Assembly (NCBI GenBank): GCA_011317545.1
Contig: WUJK01000001.1
Coordinates: 4,445,001-4,509,000, forward strand
Length of the DNA stretch: 64,000 bases
DNA from: Coniella vitis
Taxonomy: Eukaryota; Ascomycota; Sordariomycetes; Diaporthales; Schizoparmaceae
Direction of reading: 5' to 3'
The notes under the pieces were generated by a model, which did no database searches, was not told where the DNA came from, and saw only the letters and a program-made list of their open reading frames with translations. A program made the translations under genes and the position numbers. This document shows, in pieces, positions 31,975-45,562 of the stretch. Within the stretch, counting starts at the first letter, position 1; each line of letters starts with the position of its first letter.

Positions 31975-34900
31975 TCAATCCCGATCCAGCAATGCATCCA
32001 GCCCATTCCTCTCCTTCTCCAGACTCTCCGCCGTCATCTTTTCATCCCCCAGCTGCTGACTGCCGCTAGTGGCAACTTCTTTGCCCTTCTCCTTCTCCTT
32101 GTCCTTGTCATCCTCGTCGTCTTGATTGACCATGGCCGCGAACAATTGGTCCACTTCTCCATCGTCAACACCGTCATCTTGCACGCTCGGCCCAGGCATA
32201 GTCGGTCCCCCCACTGGGAAATGACTGGGCCCAAACAGAGAGACGGTTTCTTTGCGCGATTCATGTGATTTGGACATCATGAACGTACCCAGGGCAGAAC
32301 TTTCGTCGGCTGCTGGACCACGTAGGAAACGCTCTTCCATGGACTGACTCGCACTGCTGTCGCCGACCAATTGAGATCCGCCCGTGGTAGAAGGCAAGAA
32401 GAAACCAGGGTGGATGTTGGCATTGCTCGACGATTCCAGGTCCAGCGGGTCATTTTGACGGATAATGGACGAAGAAGACCCTGCCCGAGAATAAGGATGG
32501 CCGTGATGGGTTAAAGAGCCAGCCACTTCATGAGCGCGCGATGAGTTAGCTTGTGAGCCGCCGGTACCAGACAACCCTGGAGTTTGCGGCTGCGACGATG
32601 AACCACGCTGATAGTACGATGCATAGCCGTGCACGCCTGGACTCGTTGCAGGACCGCCCGAGGAGGATCCGGCAGCGGCGTGTTGAGCGGCCTGTGCTGC
32701 CATTTCGGCATTCTGCCGCTTCCGCTTGAGGCTGATCCCCTTACTCTTGACAGCCTCTGGGAGATCTTCGACGTCAGTAACGCCGTGCTGGAACAGCAGT
32801 CTGTCGAGCTTGGTCGGCCGTGGCTTGCGGGTACTCTTGGATACCTCAATTATGGGCGGCGCTTCCGGCGCAACCGGACTCCACTTGTGCAGCTCTTGAC
32901 GGAAAAAGTTGGTTTCATCAGCGAGGAGAATCTCAGCGCCCTCTATTTTGCGCAAGTAAAAGCGTTGCGTTTCGGCTTCGTTGCGCGTGGACAAGACGGG
33001 GTTGCAGTAGGCTGCAACGTGGTTGCGGAAGTCTTGCGCATTCTTGATGATCTTCTTGAGCAGGTCCTCCTCTTCAGGCTGGAAAGGAAGGCCCGGTATC
33101 TCGTCGTACCATTCGATAAGATCTTCCAGCTTCGGTCGCGCGGCATCACGAGGAATCTTGACTCGCCAGTCGCAGATAGGACAAGTGTACTTATCTTCCT
33201 CTTTTACTTTACCACGTGCGATCTTGAGACATTTTCCGTGATACCTAGAAAGCGGTGTTAGTTGGACCTCAACAGGACTGTAACCCGGGGATCAGCCAAG
33301 AAACTCACCATTCATGACACAGCTCGCATTCGATCATCATGCCCGCTTCCACTCTGCGACAAATGCAAAAGACCTCTCTGAACTTGGGATCATCCCACCT
33401 ATAGACTCCCCCTCCCGCCTTTTCCTTATCCGGCGATGGTTCGCGAGAGGCTGGCTCTGCCGGCAGTCTCGGCTTGTCCTTAGTAATGTCAAAACAGTCG
33501 ATGTTCCGCTCCAAGACAGCCTCCATGTGGCTCTTGAGAATATGCAAAGGGGCATTGGTCTTCCCAAACAGCTTCTTGCCCTTGCGCATCCAGTCCTCGT
33601 GGCGTCGTTGTTCCTTTTCCAAGTCCAGCGTTCCTGCTGGCTTGGACTGTAGGTCCTCGAGCATCTTCATGACTTCAGAAACCTCTGCATATTTCGGTCG
33701 CTTGCGAAAGTCATCTGTTCGCGAGCGGGCGTTCAGATCGCTGATCAAGCGCAGCGCTTCTCGATGCTTATGAAGTATTTGGTCAACCTGTTCCAACGTT
33801 GTGGTAGACACGGGCAGAAAGTGCTGGACTGCCTGGTTGGATAATGCCTCCAGCTGCTGGTAGTGGATAATGTCGCCCTCCATGATTTCCTTGGCCTTTT
33901 TTTCCCATGTGAATGCTTGGGTTAGCTGGTCCACATAGTGAGCCAGGTGGTCATTGTAGGTTTCGATGCCGATCCGCTTCGCTTCATCTATCAATTCGCT
34001 CACATCGGCAAAAGACATGATAACGCCGCGGCTTTCTTTGGCCTTTTGGTTCCACTTGAGCTTGTCAAGCACCTTGGACAACTTGTCCATTTCGTCAAGA
34101 TCAACATTGAAGCCGTTGCCTTCCTCCAGCAGCTCCTCCACGGACTCAACATGGTGCAGTGACGGGTGGTCAATGACATTCCTGGCGCTCTCCTGAAACG
34201 TCTGGATGGCAGCTGCTCTATCTTTGAGCAACTGTATCTCGGGACATTCGAATCCGATTTGCTCTGCCTCCTTCATGAGCCGAAATATGTTGGAGAGCTT
34301 GCGCATTTCGCGCTCTCGTTCGTCTTGTTGTGCGCTGCTCGACTTGCGGAGTCCTGCTTGCCACGCTCTTTCGTTTTTTCGGCGATTCTGCTGTTTGCGG
34401 ATCGTGTAGTTGGTGGCCTCTTCGACCCAACGATTACAACGGTCAACAAAATGCCGCAAAAGAGGGAGGGTTGTGAGTTCGTACGGTATGCGTTCACCCT
34501 CGTTGAGCAGGTTGCGCAAGGTCTTTAGGGAAGGCGTCGGCTCCTCCTCAAGAACCTTGTCGTACTTCTCCTCCCACAGTTCAGGCACACTTGCCTTTTC
34601 CAAGACCTTTTTGCCGGTGGTCACCATATCGTCGTCTGTTTTGCGATAGATGAGCTCATGGTCAGTTCCGAGATATCGCTGGGCCTCTGCGAGGTCACAA
34701 CAGGGTTGGTTGCCTGCATGCAAGAGACAGTAAGTCTTGTTAGACTTCAGACACCTGAAGCGGGACAGGTAGGCGAATGTCTTGCAATAGGCGCAAGAAT
34801 ATTCGTCTTCTGGCACGTCCACATCATCGATTCTGAATGACAGGGGGCATTTTCCATCGCCATCTTCGCCAAGGGTGCACTGGTGAGGGGACGCGCTGGC

Positions 34901-37900
34901 ATGCTGCTCCTTGAAGGCGGCACGCTCAGCAGCCTCACGGCGATGTATGCGTTCCAGCGCCGGAGCAAGCCATTTTGCCGTTTGAATTGTCAAGCCGTTG
35001 CTGGTGACTCCGTCCGCAGCAGTCCACAAGAGCTCATCATGCGAGAAACAAGGCTGGCGGCGGTACGTTTGCAGTCGCTCGACACCGTTAAGGCCAAAGG
35101 GCTCCCAGTCACACGGCGCGAAATTCACTGCTTCGTTAAAGTTGAACCCATGGTTGAACCCGGCATGGTACGCCTTGGGGAAAGTGATGACGAATTGACC
35201 GGCTCGTTGATCCGCTGCATACACACGAACACCAGCCTTTTTGAGTTGATCCGGGGTCAACAGCGTGACAAGCTGGAACAGGAGATCTGGATTTGTCTCG
35301 AATAGCTCGGGCACGGCGTCCTTCATGGCCTGCTCAAACTTTTCAGTGTCCTCTGCCGGAATGCCGTACCACGTTTTGGTGGCGCCAAAGTGCTGATAAT
35401 TTGCGGAATAGGCATAGTGGTCCTCATTATGCCAGCAAAAGGTGGAGAAAGTCATGCCAACATACACCCAGGGGACCGTCATGCCTGAGATGTCAGACTT
35501 GATGTGCCTAAAAAGACTGTCCTGGTGGTATGGGAGGACATTGAGATTCCATGGGTCCGTCGAGTATCGGTTACTGGGATGCCTTTCAATGGTAGGAAAT
35601 CCAGACCCGTGTGTGGTACAATGGATATCGGCGCCGTACTCGACCTGTACCTCCTCGTCCACGTCGGTGACCAGGCGCCAAAACTCACGCTCCACATCGT
35701 CTTCTGTCACGGGTTTATTGCATCCCAGTGCTCGGTCAAAGGGCATCCGCTTTTCGAAATAGTTTTGCTTGAAATCGGCGGCCTTTTCCTGGAACTGACG
35801 AAGAGAATAGAGACCGCCTTCTTCAAAACCAAATTGACCATCGCCGACAAGGCATCGCGGGCAGTTCCAGTCTGCATCGGGCTTGGTCTTGAGTGGTGGA
35901 TCCAGGCAGTTGCCGTGATAGGCATTGTCACACGACTCACAGATTGCAAGGAAGCCGGCCTCTTCAGCCTTGCCACATTGTATGCACTTCTACCCGGCGA
36001 TGAATCGTTAGCCCTTTGACACGACACGATGGCTGGTGTTGAAGGCAGTTCGAGCACGTACCTCTCCAGGTGGACTATTGGTGGATTCATCGCGTGCCAG
36101 TCGAGGCATTGGCCGAAACATGGACATGTGAGATCCAGCTACAGTCGGCACGGCTTCTATACAATCAGAGGGTTGCATTAGCCGAACAGGTTCACACCAA
36201 TGAGAAGCCGCGGTATTGGCGGTCATGTAACCCGACGTATGGGTCTTCTAAATGCCACCTTAATCCCGTCCCTCCTACTACAGCCCACTTATTGCTTTGG
36301 GTTCAGTGACGCAGTCTCTCTAACCCACAAGCAGATCGTGTGAGTCACACCATCAGCGCAACAAACACAGCACACTGCTTCCTGCGGCTGCTAAACCCAA
36401 TCCTCGAGTAAAAATAAAACAGCAATCTGCAACTAGATGGGACATACCTTTCTTGAGCCGCTTGCTTCTCCTACTTCCACCGTCGTCATCCTTCTCTGCA
36501 CCATTTTCGCGAGCTGAATCCAAACTGTCGTTGCTCATTTGCCGCTTGAGTGCTGTTGCAGGTCCTAGGCTAGAGGGCCGGTATTCCGGAGTATTCTTTG
36601 CAGAAGCCAAAGGTGTGGCAAACTGCTTCGTAGGCGTGCTGACCTTGGGCTCTGGCGCTGCCGCAGACGTCGTTGGAGCTGAGCGGTTGACGCTTGTGAA
36701 GCCAGAATTGACTGCAGTGAAGCCGCCAGTGTTAATGGCCGTAAACCCAGATGTGGCAGGCTGTGATGGTGGAGGAGGCGGCGGCGGCGGATCGCGCATT
36801 GGCGTGTCCCGCTCAGAATTGACCGAGGCTTGAAGAGCACCTGAAGCGTTTCGGGCGGGAGAGTCGCTTCGCAGCTCAGAAGGCGTATTGATATTGGAAC
36901 GCTTCATGGGGCTCGGGGCTGGGCTCGGGGTCAACGGCCCGCCATTCTCCCACTCCAACTGCTGATGAATTCCAGGCTTTGCGAGCCTGAGAAAATCCTC
37001 GTAGGGGCACAGCCACTTTTGGTAAGAGTTCTTGAGGGATGTGGACAGGGAACTCATGATTTTGCCACTGTAACCGAGGTCACGACCAATTTCAGCCCAC
37101 TTCTTGGCCCTGCAAACCTTTTCGAACCCACCGCGGGATTCGACGGCCTTTTTGAGGCGATAAAGATCCAGCGGTCGCTTGTCGACATATGGCATGCGCG
37201 TGAGCTGGTTGCCATTTTGCTTGTGGAACTTGAGCAAAGCATCGACATATGTGATATTTGCTCGGCTGCCTGTTGCAAAACAGCAATGCACTTAGTTTCT
37301 GCAATGCCAATGAGCGGCCTTGGTGGAAAGGAGGGGTAAGGGACGGCTTACTGCCTTCAACAGAGTTCAAGTCTTGTTTGCGGGTGCGAAAATGGAACCT
37401 CTACCATGAATGATTAGTCAAACGGCGCTCGGGGCAAATTGACAGCTCGGCCTTCAGTATAGGCCATGGGCGACTTTGACGGCGCATGCATGAGCCCTTG
37501 GAGAAGAGAAAGGGAAATGCTAACCTCGGTATCGATGGCAAAATCTGGATTCCACGAGTCTGGCGGAATAACCTTGCAAATGCCGTATTTCTCGGCCTCG
37601 GGAGTGATTTTGCGCATGTACTCTATCGGATCCTTCCACTCCTCCTCTGTAGGCTGGAAGACGGGCGCTTCTTCCAGGTCGTAAATGCGACTCGTTTTCT
37701 TGAGCGGTTCTTTGACGGCAGTGGGCTGGCCACGCCGCTCGACTGAGGAGAGATCAAGCGGGAGGCTAATCATGCTGCTCAGTGCCGTTTGCGGGTGCAC
37801 GATGTTACTGCTGCTCATGCCGGTGGCGGTGTTCTTATTCTTGGAGGAAGAGGAGGAGGTTGCGGTCGTAGCGTTTGTGTTTGTTTGGTTCATTGGGGCG

Positions 37901-38001
37901 CCCACAGCAGGCGATGCTCGGGCGCTGGCATTGGCGCTTGGAGTCGTGCCGCCGCCGCCGCCGCCGCCGCCTGGTGCGGCCGCAGGGATCGAGGAGGGCA
38001 T
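31975..38001 (-). CDS. kdm5: KDM5/JARID1-type histone H3K4 demethylase
   Basis: Six exons, 38001-37525, 37400-37352, 37269-36448, 36156-36062, 35989-33309 and 33244-31975, give 1797 residues. Domain order is JmjN (EAPVFQPTEEEWKDPIEYM, near 85-130), ARID (near 180-275), PHD1 (from about 482, CIQCG...CESCDNAYHGNC), and JmjC with iron ligands His668 and Glu670 (WHNEDH) and His756 (AYHAGFNHG). After these come a C5HC2 zinc finger (CSYCKTFAYLSRFRCL), a PLU-1 helical region and PHD2 (CICRR...CELCHEWYHGKC). The full set of catalytic residues is present. KDM5 enzymes remove methyl groups from H3K4me3/me2 in the nucleus; the Aspergillus orthologue is KdmB. The fourth exon is only 95 nt and follows a 291-nt intron. 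The N-terminus is Gly/Ser/Asn-rich and disordered. Confidence 0.92.
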
Positions 38002-39986
38002 CAGGAGGGCGGTCTATTTGGGAAGAGGTCGCTGTTGTTCGGCTTATGAGGGCGGTTCGCAAACGGAGCAGAGGCGTGGTGGAAGGGAGTCGCAGTCCTT
38101 CACACAGCGCTGGAGGAGCCGGGAGCAGGTAAGGACAATCGCATCGCAGTGCATGCCGCCGAACTCGAACTCCTCGGTACAACGGTGCTGCAGTCGAGGC
38201 AAGACAATCGTATGGGGATATGGCGGCGGTACTCGGATGATGATAGCTGAGCAGCAAACTTCACGGAAGCCGTGGTTGGTCGGGAACACCGCAGTCGCAG
38301 GCGTGGTCGCGGACCGAGTGGGTCGTGGGACTTCTTTCTATGCACCTGGGTCAATCGAATCGGCAGGGTCGACGGTGGTGGAGGAGGTCAGCGTGGAGAC
38401 GAGTCGGGCTGCGGGCGGGTGCAGGTGTGTAGTGCAAAGTAGTCTGGCCGGCGACTTGTGTGGTTGAGGGCGGACGGGATGGAAGATGAGGGAGAGGAAC
38501 GAGAAGGAAGAATGACCAGACGGGTCGCAGGGCGGGAGGGGAGTAGAAAGTCGCAAGTGGCATCGGCAGAACAAGAACGAGCGACTAGTGTGCCTGCTAT
38601 AATTGATTCTACGCACATTATTAGTACTATGCCATGCTGGGCTGGAAGTGTCGTATGGTTATTGTGTACTATGTATGCCAAGTACACGGGTACTTTGGGC
38701 TGGGTGAGATAGGCGGGTATTCTGCAAGTACCGCTAGAAGTACCCTTGCCAGGCCTAGAGAGGCACTGGATGCAGCGTCAAGATGCGAACTGTAGGTGGC
38801 AGGTGGGTCAAGATTCAGGGCCATGCTTAGCGCTTGACGGTACTCACCCACTGTAGGACTGAGTACTATGTACAGTGTACGTAGAGGCTGTCCAAGTGGG
38901 CGTTTCTATTGCCCCATTCGTCTCGTACTTCTGCTAAGCATCCATGCGTACCATAAAATGTGTTATGGGCGGATGTGCACGGTCATTCGGCTAGAGCAAG
39001 GGAAGAAAAGAAGAAGAAAAACTGAGATGGGAAATCAGTCGGGAGTGGAATGCCAGACACATATGGGACAGTACCGAAGTACTTTGCCTGCGCCGATGGT
39101 CAAGACGGATGTGGGTGGGCCCCACTGTGATCCCGCCACGAACAGGGCCCTGCCCGATCCGGCGGCTCTGTATTATAGTACTATGTAGCCTTGTCCATTT
39201 CCAGTGTACTTGTCAGCTTGTGCACCGCTGTCCCTTCGTCCAGAAGCTCAACACCCATTACGACAGAGATTTCTGCGTGTGCTGCTGACCAGAGCCTGCT
39301 GCCAATCAGACCAGGGCCTAGTAATCCACTGATCAGCCTTTTTTTGCCAACACTCTGACTCGCATTAGACATGCAACCATTCCGTTTCGGATTGTCCCAG
39401 GTTGTGACTGACCGTGTCCGTGTTGCGGGAATGCAAGCATTGCAAGTATCTCGGATTATTGCACGGTTCAATCATATCCCAGTATCCATTGGGGGGAAAC
39501 AACGAGAAGGTGAAGTCTCGAAAATGGAAGCAAGTCAGCACCGCACGGTGCTGACAGAAATGGGCTGACCAGGTGACCTCAGGGTTGCGTCTGATATCGG
39601 CAGGGGCCGTGGCAGGGGCCCGTCACAGCTGCTTGGCCGAGCGGCCAATAAGCAGAGACATGTCGTTAAACGGACCTCGGAGCGCGGGCCCCGACTTCAA
39701 CGACACTTCGTCCTCTCCCCGACTGCACCGGAGCCGCAATCCAACGTCTACCGTTGATCCAACACTGGATTCTGCAGTCTAGGATGGTGGGCATTCACTC
39801 ACCATCATGTCACCCGTATTCGAGCCCCGTCAAGATGCATATTTGCTGAGTGACCATGCTTTGGGTTTTCCGTGCCTCGACCCTGGAGCCCTCAACTCAC
39901 CATACTGCAGTTGGCTTGGATACTGTTCTTTTCCTGGCTCTGAAACGCCGCCAAAGTAAAGTGAAAAGACGTTGTTCATGGGCTAA
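38002..39986. other. Intergenic interval upstream of kdm5
   Basis: Two kb holding the kdm5 promoter. It has an exact GTACTATGTAC (38863-38873) and partial copies at 38667-38675 and 39178-39187. Open frames over 38041-38600 are GC-rich shadows. No gene is supported. Confidence 0.55.
38863..38873 (+). promoter_or_regulatory. Recurrent near-palindrome GTACTATGTAC (copy 3)
   Basis: Exact copy, immediately followed by AGTGTACGTA. It lies 862 bp upstream of the kdm5 ATG. Function is unknown. Confidence 0.45.
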
Positions 39987-41184
39987 CTAGACTGCAACTT
40001 TCTTCTTGCGTCCTCTCTTACCCTTTTCTGGGCTCTTTAGGCTCTTGCTCTCCTTCTTGGCCTTGGCTTGAGCAGCCGTCTGCCTCCTCTTAATAAGTCT
40101 ATCCACCTCCTTCTGGTCTCGAGTTCGCAGCGTCAGCTCCTTCATCATATCGCTCCACTTGACCACGCCATTGCATCGTGGACACTTTCCGCTTGTTGGC
40201 ACGACTTCGTTGTTGTCCTTTTCGCCTTCAGACTGTTGATCCAACAAGTACCGACTCCAACAGTCTAAATGACCCACGCCTTCACAATGACCCTGTGAGC
40301 ATATAGCATATAGGCCCTTTTCGTGGTCGAGCTCCTGATGACACACCACGCAGTCTCCTTCCCGTTCAAACCTAGTGATCTCCTGGCCCTTCTCCAGATA
40401 TGGAACCAGAGGTGCATGGTCAAGGGGCAGAGCATGGATGCCCCAGTTGGGCTTCTTGGATCGTTTTCCGGCTGCTTTGTCGCCTTCGCTGTCCGAATTG
40501 CCCAAAGAATCCCCCTCACTGCTACTGAAGCCATGCTCCAAGAAATCTGTCCGCAATGCTGCGTCAGCCCTCTTGCTGGCAGAGGGCTCAAAGTCTGTTA
40601 CAACTTCGACAGACTTGCGCAGCGGAGTCACACCTGCCGACGAACAGTACTTGCCCCACTGAGAATACACTTCTCGGTCAAAAAAGTGCAACTTCAGTGG
40701 CCAGCGCGAAAAGCTTGGCACCCCCAGTAGAAGATGGACATTGGGCAGAATGGCACTCATCTTCAAAGGAGGTCGTTTCGGCAGGCCACTGCGCTTGCGC
40801 TGGGTAGAGACGGTGATGCGGTCCTCAGGCGCAATGTGCAGCGACAGGTGCGAGTTAGTCAACGCCCACCTGCAGAGTCTGCGGTCAGCAGCGTCCCAAT
40901 CAATAGCTTGGCTGAGTCAAACCTCGATGAGTGTTCGGATAAACCTACTCAAACTTGAGTGCCGCCACCATACTCGGAAACCCCGAGATAACCGCAACCA
41001 TTTCCCAGGGACGCAAACGACTTTTGGCAGTCCGCGCTGCACCGCCCTTGGCTGTGCCATTGTGCTGCTTTAATCGGCGCGGCGGGTTGGGCGTGGACCC
41101 AATGTAGAGCGAGGCGAGGCGCACCGTCGAGCGCAGGATGTAGACGACGTAGAGGGCTGGGATGGGTTTACTCTGGACCACCAT
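39987..41184 (-). CDS. slx1: Structure-specific endonuclease subunit SLX1 (GIY-YIG)
   Basis: Two exons, 41184-40949 and 40869-39987, give 372 residues. The N-terminal GIY-YIG nuclease domain shows YVVYILRS, SLYIGSTPNPPRRLKQHNG with the catalytic Arg, and the metal-binding Glu in ALKFEW, split by the intron (donor GTAGGT, acceptor CTGCAG). The C-terminal RING-like finger is CVVC...CSQGHCEGVGHLDCW...CPRC. A Lys/Arg-rich tail follows. SLX1 works with SLX4 to cut branched DNA such as stalled forks and Holliday junctions in the nucleus. The length and both domains are complete. Confidence 0.92.
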
Positions 41185-41587
41185 AGTCGTCGGATTTGTG
41201 CTGCTACATTGCGGTTTTGACTGCTAGAATGTAGAAAGAGGAAGAAGATCGTGTCAGGTCATTTCTTGTGTGTAGACATGCCTGCACCAAACACTCCATG
41301 CAGTAAGCGGACATTGAGCGTTGACATGGAAGGAGCGACGAATTGTCATTGACGTCGTTACGATGTGGTCCGTGCCACCCCGGCTGAGACTCTAGGCAGA
41401 AGACTCATGACTTATTAAGCCTGGCAGCCTGGCAGCCTGGTCCTTTACAATGAGTAATGGAGGTACTCGAGCGAGCTTCACTTTAACTACAAGTTGAGCC
41501 TGATTGAGTCTATAGAATACAGGTCAGTCATTATTATATACTATATATATATACTTTTTTTTTTTTTTTTTCACTTCGTCCAGCTCT
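41185..41587. other. Intergenic interval slx1 / catalase
   Basis: Four hundred bases with the slx1 promoter and the catalase 3' end. It contains a short TA tract and a run of T near 41556-41571. Nothing else is seen. Confidence 0.55.
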
Positions 41588-43533
41588 TCAGTGAGCTGCA
41601 ATATGTCCATTCGTCGCACCGTTGGCCCCATTGGCAACCTTCTGCCCCGCGCACGGGTGATGCGTACCCGCACTCGGCGCGCCATCGTTGTCGGTGATGC
41701 TCTTGCCCCTGCTCACATCCACGCCATTGGCATAGCGCACCTTGGGGTCTTTGGAAAATCCATTGTGGGTGCCGTTAAAGCGCATATTGGCGATGCCCTC
41801 GTATCCTCTGATTCCCGTCGCCTTCTCAAGCCGTTCGGCAATCTCGGGATCAACTTCGCGGAAAATGGCAATCTGTCGCTTGAGGATCTCCTCCTTCTGG
41901 CATAATTCCATCTTACCCGAGACGTTCTTGATGAAGCGCTCGCGCGCACCGTCGTCAAAGACATCTTGCCACAACTTGCGCGGCGCGACGAAGTCCTCGG
42001 GTCGGATCTCTGATAGGAAGGTGATGGCTTCGCCGGTGAAGTGACTGTGTGTCTTGTCAAGGTTCACAGTCCTGGAGCGGAACTGCACAGGATCGATAGA
42101 CGACAGATAGTTTGGCCTGGCACCCTGGTTGTAAAACGCCATGGCACCATCGCGCTGAAAGTTGCCAAACTTGAACGCCGTCCGGGGTGCGTTGACGGGC
42201 AACTGTTGGTAGTTGACGCCGATACGGTGGCGGTGCGTGTCCGGATACGAAAACAACCTGCTCTGCAGCACAGGATCGGCGCTGGGCTCAATGCCAGGCA
42301 CCATGTGCGCTGGGTTGAACGCAACCTGCTCGACCTCGGCAAAGTAGTTGATGGCATTCTCGTTGAGCGTGCACTCGCCAATCTTCTTGCGTGGGAACTG
42401 CTTTTGCGGCCAGACGTGCGTCAGGTCAAACACATTGATGCGCTGCTTCTCCCACAGCTCTTCGGCTTCGTGTGCCGACATGACTTGGATCTCGACGCTC
42501 CACTTGGGGTACTCGCCGCGCTCAATGGCCTCGTACAGGTCCTTTTGGGAGTAGTCGGGCGAGTAATTGGCCGAATCCTCTTGGGTGATAAACTTGGTGC
42601 CTTGCATGGACTTGAAGTGGATCTGCACATACTTCCACTCGCCGCCGGCGTTGACAAACTTGACCGTGTGGCCCAGGTAGCCGTGCATGAAGCGGTAGCC
42701 ATCAGGGATGCCGCGGTCGCCCATGAGAATCATAACTTGATGAATGGACTCTGGGTTCTGGGAGAGATCTATCGGAGTAATCACGGTCAGTATGTCTGCC
42801 ACATCTTCAGGCTGCAGCAAAGTGCAGACGGTATTTGCTACTTACAATCCCAGAACATGGTCGAATCATCCGCGTGCGTGAGATGCGTCGCCGGATCCCG
42901 CTTCTGCGTATGAATGAAATGCGGGAACTTGGCTGGGTCCCGCAAGAAGAAGACTGGCGTGTTGTTCGCCACAACATCCCAGTTGCCGTCGTCCGTCCTA
43001 AACTTGACTGAAAACCCCCTCGGATCTCTAGCACAATCATGCGATCCAGACTCGCCACCCACAGTCGAAAAGCGCACCGTAATGGGACACTTCTTGCCCT
43101 TTTCCGCAAAGATGTTGGCGAGGGTCAGATCGGAGACCGCCTCGGTGCACTCAAAGAACCCGTGGGCGCCGCTGCCCTTGGCGTGGACAACGCGCTCGGG
43201 GATGCGTTCGCGGTCAAAGTGCGAGAGCAGGTCAATGAGGTGGAAGTCTTGGAGCAGGAGCGGTCCGTTTTCGCCGACGCGCTGCGTCTCGTATGGGTGC
43301 GGCATGGGGACGCCGTTGCTGGTTGCGTAGATGGTTTCCGAGGAGGGCTTTTGGCGGTCACGCTCGTAGGAATTGAACTGCGTGGCCGCGTGGGCGGCGA
43401 AGGAGGTATCCGCTGATGGCGCCATGGTGCTCGGGCTGGTAATGGTAGAGGAGGTAGAGTCGCTATTGTTGCTGCTGAGGGTTTTAGTGACTGCTTGGGG
43501 AGGGTTTTGAAGGATGTGTTGCACAGTCTCCAT
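41588..43533 (-). CDS. Monofunctional heme catalase
   Basis: Two exons, 43533-42846 and 42768-41588, give 622 residues; a second ATG at 43425 would give 586. The 77-nt intron (donor GTAAGT, branch CTGAC, acceptor ATAG) joins FWD to YLSQNPES. Catalytic residues are present: His117 in RVVHAKGSGAHG, Asn190 in ANNTPVFF, and the proximal heme ligand Tyr404 in RLFSYPDTHRHR. The enzyme dismutates hydrogen peroxide. The C-terminus ends in GHIAAH, which is not a PTS1 peroxisomal signal, and no secretion signal is seen, so a cytosolic location is inferred. A Gln/Asn/Gly-rich tail follows the catalase core. Confidence 0.92.
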
Positions 43534-45562
43534 AGGAAAATGTAATCAACTACTAATAATTGTATTGGGCAGCGTAATACAAGCAAGGCAAGAAACAAGC
43601 AATTGTAATACTGGTTTATGGTGCCAATGTGCACGACTCCAACACTTTATATCGGTGTCTCTATCCATGCCACCGACTTAACAAAGTCCGCCTTCTGCTC
43701 CTTATACCTGTGGTCTGACTCTGAAGATCTCGATTGACTGAATGCTACCCTCGATCTGCTCTCCTTATCCATGTCTAAGCGGTGTCTGCCACGCACGTCC
43801 TGGTCCCAAAGCACAGCTACGTCTTCGACATTTCTCAAATCGGCTCCTTTGAAGCGGTGAATCAGTCTGGATTGCAGAACAAATAGCACGGCTAGACCAG
43901 GCAAAGGGTGACCAAGCCACAGATCCGAGAACGTGACAGTCACTATCAATGACGTCCGCCAAAGTCTATGACGGCGTGGGATCTGGAGGCGTGAGTCTCC
44001 AGGGGTCCTGACTTGTTAGTTCTAGCTAAGTAGCGAGTGAGCCGCAACAACATTAACAACAAGGATGACCGCAAACTGTGCGCTGCATAGTCGACATGTT
44101 TGGAGATCTGCGAATCATATAGTCGTCTTCGGCCCAGCATTTCCTAAAACAGATGCTCCGACCATACTTGAAGATGGGAATTTGGAATCACCTGGCAGGT
44201 AGTAAGCTCCTGCAAATCAATGTTGAACAGATATTCCCCCCAAGACGCAGAGAGGATCAAATAATTGCCATCAACCCAAATCTTCTCGATGATATTTTAA
44301 TTCAAAATTGGTGCGATTTGTCCTTTTCCGAGTAAGAAAACACATTGTGGGTAGCTAGCGCCTCTGCCGTCCTAGAGTGCCATCCGTGCGGTCGAATTGT
44401 CTGAGAAGTGATGATACTGGCAAATAATGCTAGAGGTCACGTTCCGCCCCCCTGTGTGCACATACCCACTGCTATTCTACTACATAGTTTGGCAGTAAAC
44501 CGAATGTGGACGGGATAACCGTCACATGTTGACCCAAGGCTTACGATGTGGGTTTGCCATCCATGTGTATATAGCCGCAGTAATAGAGCGCTCACACAGT
44601 GAGTCTAACAAGTGTGGTGTGCCGCGGAGATATCTCTGACGAGTGTTGGCTGGTGTGTAATTCTGGGTGGTCTTTTCCGATTGTGGTTCTTGGGAATCGA
44701 CATGGGAATTTTGAATGGCACACAATCGTGATCCCGTATCAGGAAAGCCGCGTTCAAGTACTTTTCCCGATGTCTCTGTGTCTTTGGCTCGGAGTCGCCC
44801 TCACGGATGGTGACAAAGACCTGGCTGGATTCGGCGTGAGCGACATGCCTTGGTAATCTTGATATTTGATAATCTCAGGCTTGAACGCCAAGTGGCGAGT
44901 AGTATTTGAAGTTCTCAAAACCTGCTCCAGATGGACTATATAAATACATTAGAAGGATCAGACGGGCCCAGGGCACTACGTATTTGTCCATTTGCTGGGA
45001 TGGAGAAGAGCCTTGCTCTTGTGCAAGAGACACTCGTCTCGCTGCAACTCAGATTCCTGATGTTCTGATTCGTTTGTCACTGCTATTAATGCTCGAACTG
45101 GGACGCAAAAGAAAGGAAGATGTAGTATTGTCTTGACTCTTAAGTGGAATGGTACATGGCCTTGGAAACGCAGCCCAAGTCCATTTCGGCATCTTCTTGT
45201 TTCGATGGCTACAGCTCAATACACATTACTTGTGCGAGACTGGTTTCATCGTGGTATATTCGGCAATTGTAAAGGCTTAAACCGCCACCTATGTAGTCCA
45301 AGTCATAATACCGAGGTCGTTTGTGCTCAGGCACATCTATCAGCTGACTGGCCACGGTGAAACATGCTTGTAATCTTCTTCCAAGTGCCCAAACCGTTTC
45401 GTCTCCTAAAAGTGATACCGTTTGACCTGGTTCGCTACATCTGAAGACCAAGTTCTCGCTCACTTAGCTTGTTCATCGATAATGGTCTACCCGCCCGTCA
45501 AAATGCCTCCTCGATCAACAGGTGCGGTGTAAACACCAAAGGCAGGCTCTTCACACCGAGCT
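43534..45562. other. Intergenic interval upstream of catalase
   Basis: Two kb without a supported gene. A minus-strand frame at 45209-45463 is protein-like but has no ATG and a stop directly upstream. The first few hundred bases should be catalase promoter. Confidence 0.5.
43645..43652 (-). promoter_or_regulatory. TATA-like box of the catalase gene
   Basis: ATATAAAG on the minus strand, about 112 bp upstream of the ATG at 43533. Confidence 0.4.

Noticed and set aside
37685..38467. 260-codon plus-strand frame over the 5' end of kdm5
   Set aside because: It is antisense to the disordered N-terminal exon and its repeats.
45209..45463. Protein-like minus-strand frame
   Set aside because: It has no ATG and a stop codon directly before the frame; no acceptor fits.
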